Source of the DNA: Caenimonas sedimenti
GTDB lineage: Bacteria > Pseudomonadota > Gammaproteobacteria > Burkholderiales > Burkholderiaceae_C
NCBI RefSeq assembly: GCF_007833165.1
Contig: NZ_VOBQ01000006.1
Span: 124,001-188,000 of the forward strand
DNA: 64,000 bases
Direction of reading: 5' to 3'
Shown: positions 51,251-59,906 of the stretch, one piece after another
Position numbering within the stretch: the first letter of the stretch is position 1
Layout of the letters: each line of letters begins with the position of its first letter
The notes under the pieces: generated by a model
Seen by the model: only the letters and a program-made list of their open reading frames with translations
The model's database searches: none
What the model was told of the DNA's origin: nothing
Translations under genes and position numbers: made by a program

Positions 51251-51914
51251 GACACGCTCGGCGGCACCCCGCAAGCGGGCCGGAATGGAGCCCAGCCGCA
51301 CCAACGATCCGGAACGCACCAAGGCGAACATCATGGAGATCGCCGCCGCCGAATTCGGCGAGAAGGGGCTGGCGGGCGCGCGCATCGACGAGATCGCCGC
51401 CGCGACCAAGACCTCGAAGCGGATGATCTACTACTACTTCGGCAGCAAGGAAGGCCTGTACCTGGCCGTGCTGGAGGAGTCGTACCGCCGCGTGCGCGAC
51501 ATCGAGAGCGAACTGCACCTGCAGGACCTCGAGCCCGAGCAGGCCCTGCGCCGCCTCGTCGCCTTCACGTTCGACCACCATCTTGCCAATGAGAACTACA
51601 TCCGGCTGGTGATGTCGGAGAACATCAACCGCGGCCAGTTCCTGGCCCAGAGCCAGCGCATCCAGGACCTGAACGTGCCGGCCATCGCGGCCATCCGGCA
51701 CCTCTACGACCGCGGTGTCGCCAGCGGTGCGTTCCGTGCCGGGCTCGACCCGGTGGACATCCACCAGTCGATCTCCGCATTGAGCTTTTTCAACGTCTCG
51801 AACCGGCACACCTTCGGCCTGATCTTCAAGCTGGATACGCGGTCCACGGCCTATGTCGCGCAGCGGCGCGACAGCGTGATCGACATGTTGGTGCGGTTCC
51901 TCCGCGCACCCTGA
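51228..51914 (+). CDS. TetR-family regulator of the TRAP/shikimate cluster
   Basis: A 228-residue TetR regulator. HTH at about residues 28-75: ERTKANIMEIAAAEFGEKGLAGARIDEIAAATKTSKRMIYYYFGSKEGLY. The C-terminal domain continues to FFNVSNRHTFGLIFKLDT. The ATG at 51228 coincides with the predicted transcript start, giving a leaderless message; an ATG at 51285 (209 residues) would place the candidate operator in the leader. It lies directly upstream of the TRAP genes in the same direction and probably responds to an intermediate of the quinate/shikimate route. Confidence 0.9.
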   Translation: MNELVQTRTRSAAPRKRAGMEPSRTNDPERTKANIMEIAAAEFGEKGLAGARIDEIAAATKTSKRMIYYYFGSKEGLYLAVLEESYRRVRDIESELHLQDLEPEQALRRLVAFTFDHHLANENYIRLVMSENINRGQFLAQSQRIQDLNVPAIAAIRHLYDRGVASGAFRAGLDPVDIHQSISALSFFNVSNRHTFGLIFKLDTRSTAYVAQRRDSVIDMLVRFLRAP

Positions 51915-51947
51915 CGCTCCGCCTTCCGTACGGGTTTTCCCGGACAG

Positions 51948-51972
51948 ATAAAACTAACCAGTCCGTACAAAA
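51948..51972 (+). promoter_or_regulatory. Candidate TetR site before the TRAP operon
   Basis: The sequence AAACTAACCAGTCCGTACAAAA lies 25-45 bases before the DctQ start. It shares AACTA and GTACAAA blocks with the tetR leader (51235-51246). That suggests one regulator acts at both places. The match is short, so confidence is low. Confidence 0.35.
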
Positions 51973-51994
51973 TGCATCCCAGGAGACCACCTGG

Positions 51995-52537
51995 ATGCTG
52001 CAGAAGTTCATCGACCTCACCTGCCGCGGCTTGTCCGTGCTGATGGTGGTGTGCCTGGCGCTGATGGTCGTCATGGTGTTCGGCAACGTGGTCCTGCGCT
52101 ACGGCTTCAACACCGGCATCACGATGTCCGAGGAGCTCTCGCGCTGGCTCTTCGTGTGGATGACGTTCCTCGGCTCGCTGGTCGCCCTGCGCAATCACGC
52201 GCACCTGGGCACCGACACGCTGGTGTCCCGCCTGCCGCCCATGGGCAAGAAGATCTGTCTGGGTGTCACGCACGTGCTCATGATCTACATCTGCTGGCTG
52301 ATGCTGAAGGGGTCGTGGCAGCAGACCGGCATCAACTGGGGCTCCACCAGCGCGGTGATGGAAGTGTCGATGGGCTACTTCTACGCCAGCGGCGTCTTCT
52401 TCGCCGTGCTCGCAGCCATCTTCATCTTCAATGACTTCCTCAAGCTGGTGACCGGCCGGCTGTCGGACGCGGAGCTCGTCGCCGTCGTCGAATCGGAAGA
52501 CCACGCGCCCGCCGAGGCCCAAGGAAAGCATCCGTGA
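51995..52537 (+). CDS. dctQ: TRAP transporter small permease (DctQ type)
   Basis: A 180-residue four-helix DctQ protein: LSVLMVVCLALMVVMVFGNVVLRYGFNTGI, SEELSRWLFVWMTFLGSLVALRNHAHLGTDTLV and two further helices to about residue 150. The E-RW-F-W motif is standard. AGGAG precedes the ATG. It is followed by DctM with a GTGA overlap. It forms the membrane unit with DctM for sodium-driven import of an organic acid, probably quinate/shikimate-like here. Confidence 0.93.
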   Translation: MLQKFIDLTCRGLSVLMVVCLALMVVMVFGNVVLRYGFNTGITMSEELSRWLFVWMTFLGSLVALRNHAHLGTDTLVSRLPPMGKKICLGVTHVLMIYICWLMLKGSWQQTGINWGSTSAVMEVSMGYFYASGVFFAVLAAIFIFNDFLKLVTGRLSDAELVAVVESEDHAPAEAQGKHP

Positions 52538-53814
52538 CCATCGTCATCTTCCTGGGCGCGCTGCTCGGCGCCATGGCGCTGGGCGTGCCCATCGCCTTCT
52601 CGCTGCTGCTTTGCGGCGCCGCGCTGATGTGGCGCCTCAACATGTTCGATGCCCAGATCCTGGCGCAGAACGTGATCGAAGGCGCCAACAGCTTCCCGCT
52701 GCTGGCCGTGCCCTTCTTCATGCTGGCCGGCGAGATCATGAACGCGGGCGGCCTCTCGAGGCGGATCGTGAGTTTCGCGATGACGCTGGTCGGGCACGTC
52801 AAGGGCGGCCTGGGCTACGTCGGGATCATGGCGGCGGTGATCATGGCGGCCCTGTCCGGTTCCGCGGTGGCCGATGCCGCCGCCCTGTCGGCGCTGCTGC
52901 TGCCGATGATGAACCGCGCGGGCTACGACACAGCCCGCTCCGCCGGCCTGCTGGCGTCCGCCAGCATCATCGCGCCCATCATCCCGCCCAGCATCGGCTT
53001 CGTGATCTTCGGCGTCACTGCCAACGTTTCCATCTCCAAGCTGTTCATGGCAGGGATCGCGCCCGGGCTCATGCTGGGCGCCGCGCTGTGGTTCACGTGG
53101 TGGGTCCTCGTGCGCAAGGAGAAGATCCAGCCCGCCCCGCGCGCGAGCCGCGCCGAGGTGCTGTCGTCGATGAAGGACGCGACCTTCGCGCTGGTGCTCC
53201 CGGTCATCGTGGTGGTCGGCCTGAAGTTCGGCGTGTTCACCCCCACCGAGGCCGCCGTGGTCGCCGCCGTCTACGCGCTCTTCGTTTCCACGGTGGTCTA
53301 TCGCGAACTGAAGCTCTCCCAGCTCTATGGCCTCTTCCTCGCTGCCGCGCAAACCACGGCCGTGATCATGCTGCTGGTGGCCGCCGCGATGGTGTCGGCC
53401 TGGATGATCACCGTGGCCAACCTGCCCGCCGAACTGGTGTCGCTGCTCAAGCCGCTGCTCGACCGGCCCATGCTCCTGATGATCGCCATGATGCTGATCA
53501 CCATGATCGTGGGCACGGCGATGGACATGACGCCCACCATCCTGATCCTCACGCCGGTGTTCATGCCGATCGTGAAGGCTGCCGGCATCGACCCCGTCTA
53601 CTTCGGCGTGCTGTTCATGATCAACAACGCGATCGGCCTCATCACCCCTCCGGTCGGAACCGTGCTCAGCACCGTGGCCGGCGTGGGCAAGGTGAGCATG
53701 GATGCGGTGACCCGGGGCGTGTGGCCCTTCATGGTCGCGCAGTTCGCGACGATGTTCCTGCTGGTGGCCTTCCCGGCCCTGGTGATGGTGCCCGCGCGCT
53801 GGTTCTACGGCTGA
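52534..53814 (+). CDS. dctM: TRAP transporter large permease (DctM type)
   Basis: A 426-residue DctM permease with about 12 membrane segments. Recognisable motifs are FFMLAGEIMNAGGLSRRIV, GGLGYVGIMAAVIMAALSGSAVADAAAL, IAPIIPPSIGFVIFGV and the late NNAIGLITPPVGTVLSTVAGV, which line the substrate/sodium path. The start is GTG at 52534, overlapping the DctQ stop. It works with DctQ and the binding protein that follows. Confidence 0.95.
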   Translation: MTIVIFLGALLGAMALGVPIAFSLLLCGAALMWRLNMFDAQILAQNVIEGANSFPLLAVPFFMLAGEIMNAGGLSRRIVSFAMTLVGHVKGGLGYVGIMAAVIMAALSGSAVADAAALSALLLPMMNRAGYDTARSAGLLASASIIAPIIPPSIGFVIFGVTANVSISKLFMAGIAPGLMLGAALWFTWWVLVRKEKIQPAPRASRAEVLSSMKDATFALVLPVIVVVGLKFGVFTPTEAAVVAAVYALFVSTVVYRELKLSQLYGLFLAAAQTTAVIMLLVAAAMVSAWMITVANLPAELVSLLKPLLDRPMLLMIAMMLITMIVGTAMDMTPTILILTPVFMPIVKAAGIDPVYFGVLFMINNAIGLITPPVGTVLSTVAGVGKVSMDAVTRGVWPFMVAQFATMFLLVAFPALVMVPARWFYG

Positions 53815-53851
53815 TTCGAGATCCCAACCCCTGACTGACCTGGAGACAACC

Positions 53852-54850
53852 ATGAAGCGACTCTTCCTCAAGACCCTGGTGGCCGCGGTCGCCCTCGCCG
53901 CGTTCGGCGTGGCGCAGGCGCAGACCAAGACCATCAAGTTCGCCAACCAGAACGCGAAGGGCCACCCCATCGTGATGGGCATGGAGAAGTTCGGCGAGAT
54001 CGTCGAGGCGAAGTCGGGCGGCAAGCTCAAGGTCAACGTGTTCCCCGGCGGCGCGCTGGGCAGCGACCAGGCCAACGTATCGGCGCTGCAGGGCGGCACG
54101 CTCGAGATGGCGTCGATGAACTCGGGCATCTTCGCCAGCCTGGTGAAGGATTTCGAGGTGTACGACTTCCCCTTCCTGTTCGGCAACCCGAAGGAGGCGG
54201 ACGCGGTGGTCGACGGCCCGTTCGGCAAGTCGCTGCACGCCAAGCTGGAAGACAAAGGCGTCGTCGGCCTGGCCTACTACGAGCTGGGCTTCCGCCAGAT
54301 GACCAACAGCAAGCGCGCCATCGCGAAGGTCGAAGACATCGCCGGCCTCAAGCTGCGCGTGATCCCGAACCCGATCAACGTCGACTGGGTGAAGGCACTG
54401 GACGCCAACCCGACGCCCCTGCCCTTCCCCGAGCTGTATGCCGCGCTGGAACAGAAGGCGGTGGACGGCCAGGAGAACCCCTTTGCCACGATCCGGGGCG
54501 CCAAGCTGTATGAAGTGCAGAAGTTCATGACGCTCACCAACCACCAGTACAACCCGCAGTCGGTGGTGATCAGCAAGAAGTTCTGGGACACGCTCTCGGC
54601 CGACGAGAAGAAGATCGTGCAGGACGCGGCGCTGGAATCCGCGAAGTACCAGCGCGAGCAGTCGCGTTCGGCCGCTGCCGGCATCCTGGAAGAGCTGAAG
54701 AAGAACGGCATGCAGGTGACCGAACTGGCCCCCGCCGAAGTCGCCAAGCTGCGCGAGAAGATGAAGCCGGTGATCGCCAAGCATTCCGCCAGCGTGGGCG
54801 AAGCGACGGTGAAGGCCGTGATGGCCGAACTCGACAAGGCACGCAAGTAA
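53852..54850 (+). CDS. dctP: TRAP transporter substrate-binding protein (DctP type)
   Basis: A 332-residue periplasmic TRAP binding protein. A signal peptide ([19 protein letters not shown]) is followed by [58 protein letters not shown], and [46 protein letters not shown], which holds the Arg that binds the ligand carboxylate. The four downstream genes of dehydroshikimate metabolism suggest the ligand is quinate, shikimate or dehydroshikimate. Confidence 0.94.
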   Translation: MKRLFLKTLVAAVALAAFGVAQAQTKTIKFANQNAKGHPIVMGMEKFGEIVEAKSGGKLKVNVFPGGALGSDQANVSALQGGTLEMASMNSGIFASLVKDFEVYDFPFLFGNPKEADAVVDGPFGKSLHAKLEDKGVVGLAYYELGFRQMTNSKRAIAKVEDIAGLKLRVIPNPINVDWVKALDANPTPLPFPELYAALEQKAVDGQENPFATIRGAKLYEVQKFMTLTNHQYNPQSVVISKKFWDTLSADEKKIVQDAALESAKYQREQSRSAAAGILEELKKNGMQVTELAPAEVAKLREKMKPVIAKHSASVGEATVKAVMAELDKARK

Positions 54851-54864
54851 AGGGCGATGCGTCG

Positions 54865-55332
54865 ATGAAGATCCTCGTGCTGAACGGCCCCAACCTCAAC
54901 CTGCTGGGCACGCGCGAGCCGGGCCAGTACGGCACGGCCACGTTGGCGGACGTCGAGGCGTCCTGCCGCGAGGCCGGCGCCCGGCTGGGGCACGAGGTCG
55001 AATGTTTCCAGAGCAACTGGGAAGGCGCGCTCATCGACAAGATCCACGAATACGGGCGCCTGCACCGTGAGGGCGAGGCGCTCGGCTGCGTGTTCAACCC
55101 GGGTGCCTTCACCCACACCTCGGTCGCCCTGCACGACGCCATCAAAGGCGTCGCGGGGTTGCCCGTGGTCGAGTGCCACATCTCCAACGTGCACGCCCGC
55201 GAGGCGTTCCGCCACCATTCCTTCGTCTCGCCGGCCGCCGCGGGCATCGTCATCGGCTTCGGCGTCCACGGCTACGTGATCGCGCTCGAGGGCCTGGTGC
55301 GCGCGCATGGCAAGGCCGCCGTCAGCGCATGA
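54865..55332 (+). CDS. aroQ: Type II 3-dehydroquinate dehydratase (catabolic)
   Basis: A 155-residue type II dehydroquinase that interconverts 3-dehydroquinate and 3-dehydroshikimate. [20 protein letters not shown] carries the catalytic Tyr22, [17 protein letters not shown] the substrate loop, and [19 protein letters not shown] the catalytic His. It lies in an operon with TRAP import and dehydroshikimate breakdown genes, so the catabolic (QuiB-like) direction is likely rather than aromatic amino-acid synthesis. The next gene overlaps by four bases. Confidence 0.95.
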   Translation: MKILVLNGPNLNLLGTREPGQYGTATLADVEASCREAGARLGHEVECFQSNWEGALIDKIHEYGRLHREGEALGCVFNPGAFTHTSVALHDAIKGVAGLPVVECHISNVHAREAFRHHSFVSPAAAGIVIGFGVHGYVIALEGLVRAHGKAAVSA

Positions 55333-56192
55333 ACACCCGCGTCCCGCTCGCTCCCATGCAGATCAACGGCCACACCGAGCTGATCGCCCACCTCGGCCAT
55401 CCCACGCACGCCTTCAAGGCGCCGATGATCTACAACCCCTATTTCGCGTCGATCGGCGTGAACGCGGTGGTGGTGCCCATGGGCTGCCGGCCGGAGAGCT
55501 ACCCGCTGGTGCTGCGCGGCCTCTTCACGCTCGACAACATCCGCGGCGCGCTGGTCACCATGCCGCACAAGGTGAGCACGGTGGGCCTGCTCGATGTGGC
55601 GACGCCGACGGTGCAGGTGGCCGGCGCCTGCAACGCGGTCAAGCGCGACGCCGAGGGGAGGCTGGTGGGCGACATGTTCGACGGCGAAGGCTTCGTGCGC
55701 GGGCTGCGCCGCAAGGGCCTGGCACTGGCGGGCGCGCGCGCGCTGGTGGTCGGTTGCGGCGGCGTGGGCTGCGCCATCGCCGCATCGCTGGCCGCCGCGG
55801 GCGTTGGTGCGCTGGCACTGTTCGACACGCAGGCGCAATCCGCCGACGACCTGGCCGGACGCCTGCGCACCCATTACCCCGCCATCACCGTCACCACGGG
55901 CGTCAAGGACCCGGACGGCTTCGACCTCGTCGTCAACGCCACGCCGCTCGGCATGAACCCGGGCGACCCGCTACCGGTGGATGTGGCGCGGCTCGCGCCC
56001 GGCACCTTCGTCGGCGAGGTGGTCATGAAGACGGAGATGACGGCCTTTCTCGTCGCCGCGCAGGCGCGCGGCTGCCGGGTGCAGATCGGCACGGACATGC
56101 TGTTCGAGCAGATCCCGGCCTACCTTGAATTCTTCGGATTTCCGACCACGACCCCCGAGGAATTGCGCGCCGTCGCGCGCCTGGAATACTGA
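55329..56192 (+). CDS. Shikimate/quinate dehydrogenase
   Basis: A 287-residue shikimate dehydrogenase family protein. The substrate Lys is in [13 protein letters not shown]; the catalytic Asp is in [13 protein letters not shown], where the usual GDNTDG reads GDMFDG. The nucleotide site is [20 protein letters not shown], and [11 protein letters not shown] follows. Its place in a TRAP/dehydroquinase operon suggests it oxidises shikimate or quinate for growth rather than biosynthesis. The ATG overlaps the preceding stop. NAD versus NADP preference is not clear. Confidence 0.9.
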   Translation: MNTRVPLAPMQINGHTELIAHLGHPTHAFKAPMIYNPYFASIGVNAVVVPMGCRPESYPLVLRGLFTLDNIRGALVTMPHKVSTVGLLDVATPTVQVAGACNAVKRDAEGRLVGDMFDGEGFVRGLRRKGLALAGARALVVGCGGVGCAIAASLAAAGVGALALFDTQAQSADDLAGRLRTHYPAITVTTGVKDPDGFDLVVNATPLGMNPGDPLPVDVARLAPGTFVGEVVMKTEMTAFLVAAQARGCRVQIGTDMLFEQIPAYLEFFGFPTTTPEELRAVARLEY

Positions 56193-56193
56193 C

Positions 56194-57093
56194 ATGAGCG
56201 ACCTCCTCCTGCACCCCGAGCACGCACGCGAGCCGCTGCAGGCGGCTTTCAGCGACGAAGCCAACCCGATCGGCCTCGACGGCATCGAATTCGTCGAGTA
56301 CGCCACGGCGAAACCCCAGGCGCTCGGGCAGGTGCTCGAGATGATGGGCTTCCGCCCCGTCGCGCGCCACCGCTCGCGCGAGGTGCTGCTGTACCGCCAG
56401 GGCGCACTCAACATCATCGTGAACGCCCACCAGCCCGAAGGCCTGGCCACGGACGTGCCCGCCATCAGTGCGATCGCCGTGCGTGTGCGCGATGCACGGG
56501 CAGCGTACGGTTATGTCGTCGACCGCGGCGCCTGGGAAGTGCCTACGCATCCCGAAGCCATGGAGCTGAACATCCCGGCGATCCATGGCGTGGGCGGCAC
56601 CCGCATCTACTTCGTCGACCGCTACCGCGAATTCTCGATCTACGACGTCGACTTCGTGGCCATCCCGGCGGTGGACCAGCATCCGCCGGCGGTGGCGGGC
56701 ATCCATTTCTTCGGCATCGTGCAGTACATCGGGCCGGGCCGGCACTACGACTGGATCGAGTTCTACAGTGCCCTCTTCGGCTGCGAACTGATTCCCGATG
56801 AGCAGCGCTTCGGCATCATGCCGGCCGGCAAGCTGATGCGCGCCCCGGCGGTGGGCGGTCCCGCCAATCGCTTCATGCTGCAGCTGATCGAGGCCGAAGT
56901 CGACGATCCGGATGCCAGGGAGAGCCTGCACCGGATCGGGCTCGGCGTGCCCGACGTGCTCGAAGCGGTGAAGGCGCTGCGCGCCCTGGGCATGGAGTTC
57001 GTCGAGACGCAGGCCACGCACACCGAGCGGCGGGGGGCGCTCTCCAAGACCTACCTGGGCAACGTCGTTTTCGAGCTGGTGCACGACGAATGA
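56194..57093 (+). CDS. HPPD-like (VOC) protein, probable half of a split 3-dehydroshikimate dehydratase
   Basis: A 299-residue two-domain VOC protein of the 4-hydroxyphenylpyruvate-dioxygenase type. The three metal ligands appear intact in the second domain: His171 (VAGIHFFG), His246 (ESLHRIGLG) and Glu294 (VVFELVHDE). It lies one base after the dehydrogenase stop and overlaps the TIM-barrel gene by four bases. In many proteobacteria the dehydroshikimate dehydratase QuiC has a TIM barrel fused to just such an HPPD-like domain, so this is probably that second domain as a separate gene, here placed first. A genuine HPPD is the alternative but is less likely in this operon. Confidence 0.8.
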   Translation: MSDLLLHPEHAREPLQAAFSDEANPIGLDGIEFVEYATAKPQALGQVLEMMGFRPVARHRSREVLLYRQGALNIIVNAHQPEGLATDVPAISAIAVRVRDARAAYGYVVDRGAWEVPTHPEAMELNIPAIHGVGGTRIYFVDRYREFSIYDVDFVAIPAVDQHPPAVAGIHFFGIVQYIGPGRHYDWIEFYSALFGCELIPDEQRFGIMPAGKLMRAPAVGGPANRFMLQLIEAEVDDPDARESLHRIGLGVPDVLEAVKALRALGMEFVETQATHTERRGALSKTYLGNVVFELVHDE

Positions 57094-57992
57094 ACCGGCA
57101 GCGCAGCCTGGCCCAGGCCATCCGCGGCTTCGGCATGGACACCATCACGCTCGCCGGGCCCTTGAGCGCCAAGCTGGCGGCGATGCGCGAGGCCGGTTTC
57201 AGCCAGGTGATGCTGAAGGCCAACGACCTGGTGGGCCACCCCGGCGGCTGGAAAGAGGCCGTGCGCGAAGTGCGCGACAGTGGGCTGCGGGGCACGGGCT
57301 TCCAGGTGCTGCGCGACTTCGAGGGGCTCTCCGGCCACCTCCACCAGTACAAGGTCGACATCGCCAAGACCATGCTCGAGATGTGCGCGGCGCTCGGCTG
57401 CGACGTGCTGCTGGCCTGCTCGTCGACCTCGAACCACGCCAGCCAGGACCTCGACCACATCGCGCGCGACCTGCGCAAGCTGGCGATGCTGGCGATCCCG
57501 CACGGCATCCGCATCGCCTACGAAGGCCTCTCCTGGGGCCGCACCATCAACGAGTTCACGACCGCGTGGGACGTCGTCTGCCGGGCCGACTGCCCCAACC
57601 TCGGCGTGGGACTGGACTCGTTCCACATCCTGGCGGCCGGCACGCCGCTCGACGCAATCGACGACCTCGATCCGTCGCGGATCTTCCTCGTGCAGCTGTC
57701 CGATTTCCTGTGGCAGGACACGCCGACTTTCGAGGAGCGCCGGGAGACCGCACGAACCTACCGGGTGTTTCCGGGGGAGGGCGTGCACACGGCGCAGCTC
57801 GTCGACATGGTCCTGAAGCTCGACGCCATCGGCTATGGCGGCGACTACAGCTTCGAAGTGTTCAACGACGACTTCGTGCAACTGCCGTTGCCCATGGTGG
57901 CCGAACGCGCGCGCAAGTCGGCGCTCTGGCTGGCCGAGGACGTGCTGCGGCTGTCGCAGCCGCTGCCGAACCAGTTGCGCCTGCGGCATTGA
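57090..57992 (+). CDS. quiC: Sugar-phosphate-isomerase-like TIM barrel, probable 3-dehydroshikimate dehydratase
   Basis: A 300-residue xylose-isomerase-like TIM barrel. Probable metal ligands are Glu in IRIAYEGLSWG, Asp and His in VGLDSFHILAAG, the FLVQLSDFLW strand, and Glu in GDYSFEVFNDDF. QuiC-type dehydratases convert 3-dehydroshikimate to protocatechuate with this fold. It overlaps the HPPD-like gene by four bases. The ring-cleavage enzymes for protocatechuate are not in the window. Confidence 0.85.
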   Translation: MNRQRSLAQAIRGFGMDTITLAGPLSAKLAAMREAGFSQVMLKANDLVGHPGGWKEAVREVRDSGLRGTGFQVLRDFEGLSGHLHQYKVDIAKTMLEMCAALGCDVLLACSSTSNHASQDLDHIARDLRKLAMLAIPHGIRIAYEGLSWGRTINEFTTAWDVVCRADCPNLGVGLDSFHILAAGTPLDAIDDLDPSRIFLVQLSDFLWQDTPTFEERRETARTYRVFPGEGVHTAQLVDMVLKLDAIGYGGDYSFEVFNDDFVQLPLPMVAERARKSALWLAEDVLRLSQPLPNQLRLRH

Positions 57993-58025
57993 CGCTTTCC
58001 CTCTTTCGCTCCTCCGGAGATCCCG

Positions 58026-59882
58026 ATGAATCCTTTGCTTGAGTCGCACCGCTTCCGCTGCAAGCCGTTGCTGGCCGTGGCGGCCATCACCATGCTGCTC
58101 TCGGCTTGCGGCAGCCCGCCGCTCATGAGCTCGGGCAAGCCACTGGCCTGCGACGATGGCATCAAGTCGGCCTTCAAGCCCGACGCGCAGACCAGCGTGG
58201 TGGAAGTGCGTTCCATCGCCAAGGGCGCGGCGCTGACGGCGGTGGACTCGGCCCAGCCGGTTACCGCGGCGACCGACATGTGCCTGGTCAAGCTGCTGGT
58301 GGGTCCCGGCGTCACGGCCGAGAAGGTCAGGGGCGCCAGGTCGTATTCCGAAGGCATCGGCATCGAAGTCTGGCTGCCCGCGCACGCGGTGTGGAACGAG
58401 CGCATCCGCAACTACGGCGGCGGCGGCTGGGTGGGCGGTGGCCATCGCTTCGCCGGGCAGATCGGCAGCAAGGTGCCGGCGATCGTCAATGCCAACATGG
58501 GTTATGCCTCCGGCACCACGGACGGTGGGCAGCCGCATTACCAGGATGCTTCGTTCGCCTTTCTTTCCAGTGGGGCGCTGAACCTCGAAGGGTTCCGCGA
58601 CATGTCGCACCGCGCGATGTATGAGCAGGCCGTGAAGACGCGCGCGCTGGTCGATGCCTACTACGGCCGCAAGCCGCGCCATGCCTACTACGACGGCCAT
58701 TCCCAGGGTGGCCGCCAGGGCCTGAAGGTGGCGCAGGAGTGGCCCGAACTCTATGACGGCTACCTGATCGCGCAGCCCGCGGTCAGCGTCCCCAGCTTCA
58801 GCCTGGCCGGCCTGTATCCGCAAGTCGTGATGAAGTCGGAACTTGGCATCACCGCCATCGACAAACCCGCCGCCGCGGCCTTCGCTCGCAAGGTGGCCGC
58901 GGCCAACGCGCGCGCCGTGGCCAGCTGCGACAAGGAGAAGCTGGGCTTCCTGCTCGATCCGTTCAGTTGCGCCTACGACCCGCTGCGCGACGCCGGCGCC
59001 CTCTGCGCCGGCGCGGCGGGACAAGGCGTGACGGGCAGCAGCACCGACGCCGCAAACTGCCTGTCGGCCAAGGAAGCCGTGGCGCTCAACAAGATCTGGT
59101 ACGGCCCGACCACCGATGGCAGCTACGACCCGGCGCAAGGCGCCGACTCGCGCAGCGCCAGGACCCTGGCATCCAAACAGCTCTGGTGGGGGCTCACGCG
59201 GGGCTCCAACCTGGGCGGCCAGATCACAGGCGCCAGCACCGACATGCTGGCATTGGCGATGGGCGACGTGAGCTACGCCGCCGACGCGTCGGCCACCTCG
59301 GCCATTCCGATCTCGAACGCATCCACCCCGGTGCGCAACCGTTGGCGCGAACTCACCTACGCCACTTACGCCCAGGTCTTCGCGCAGCGGCTGACGCAAC
59401 CGTTCCTGATCGAATACCAGACGGCCCGGACGGACCTGTCCAGGCTGCGCAGCCAGGGCCGCAAGATGATCCTGTGGAACGGCCTCGCGGAAGACGTGAT
59501 CCCGCCCGGCGGCGCCGTGCACTATTACGAGCGCGTCAAGGACGGCGTGGGCGGCGAGGCGCAGGTGCAGCAGTTCCTGCGCATGTACAACATCCCCGGC
59601 ATGGCGCACAGCTCGCAGGGCCGCGCCTGGACGGTGAACGGCGCCAACAACACGGTGCCCATGCCGGCGCTGCCGGGCAACGCCAACCAGACGCCGACCC
59701 GCGAGCAGGACCCGCTCTTCAGCGCGCTGGTCGACTGGGTGGAGCGCGGCACCGCGCCGGGAACGCTGGTGATCGCCTCGCGCGACGGCAGCGTGCGGTA
59801 CCCGATCTGCGTCTACCCGCAGAAGGCCGTCTGGAACGGCACGGGCTCCGCGAAGGAGCCCGTGAATTACGCCTGCCGTTAG
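58026..59882 (+). CDS. Tannase/feruloyl-esterase-family lipoprotein lacking the usual CS-D-HC cysteines
   Basis: A 618-residue tannase/feruloyl esterase. Lipobox LSAC (Cys28) makes it a lipoprotein. The catalytic triad is inferred as Ser226 (YYDGHSQGGRQG), Asp490 (NGLAEDVIPP) and His528 (GMAHSSQG). In the family, Cys residues normally sit just before the Ser and just after the His and pair as a disulfide; here they are His225 and Ser529, both replaced together. It follows the dehydratase gene by 33 bases, so it may release quinate or hydroxycinnamate/gallate from plant esters for the upstream pathway. Substrate is inferred. Confidence 0.88.
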   Translation: MNPLLESHRFRCKPLLAVAAITMLLSACGSPPLMSSGKPLACDDGIKSAFKPDAQTSVVEVRSIAKGAALTAVDSAQPVTAATDMCLVKLLVGPGVTAEKVRGARSYSEGIGIEVWLPAHAVWNERIRNYGGGGWVGGGHRFAGQIGSKVPAIVNANMGYASGTTDGGQPHYQDASFAFLSSGALNLEGFRDMSHRAMYEQAVKTRALVDAYYGRKPRHAYYDGHSQGGRQGLKVAQEWPELYDGYLIAQPAVSVPSFSLAGLYPQVVMKSELGITAIDKPAAAAFARKVAAANARAVASCDKEKLGFLLDPFSCAYDPLRDAGALCAGAAGQGVTGSSTDAANCLSAKEAVALNKIWYGPTTDGSYDPAQGADSRSARTLASKQLWWGLTRGSNLGGQITGASTDMLALAMGDVSYAADASATSAIPISNASTPVRNRWRELTYATYAQVFAQRLTQPFLIEYQTARTDLSRLRSQGRKMILWNGLAEDVIPPGGAVHYYERVKDGVGGEAQVQQFLRMYNIPGMAHSSQGRAWTVNGANNTVPMPALPGNANQTPTREQDPLFSALVDWVERGTAPGTLVIASRDGSVRYPICVYPQKAVWNGTGSAKEPVNYACR

Positions 59883-59906
59883 GGCAGGCGCTCCCGCATC
59901 ACCGCG

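Noticed and set aside
57051..59609. 852-residue open frame on the minus strand
   Set aside because: Antisense to the HPPD-like, TIM-barrel and tannase genes, all of which have catalytic motifs and good starts.
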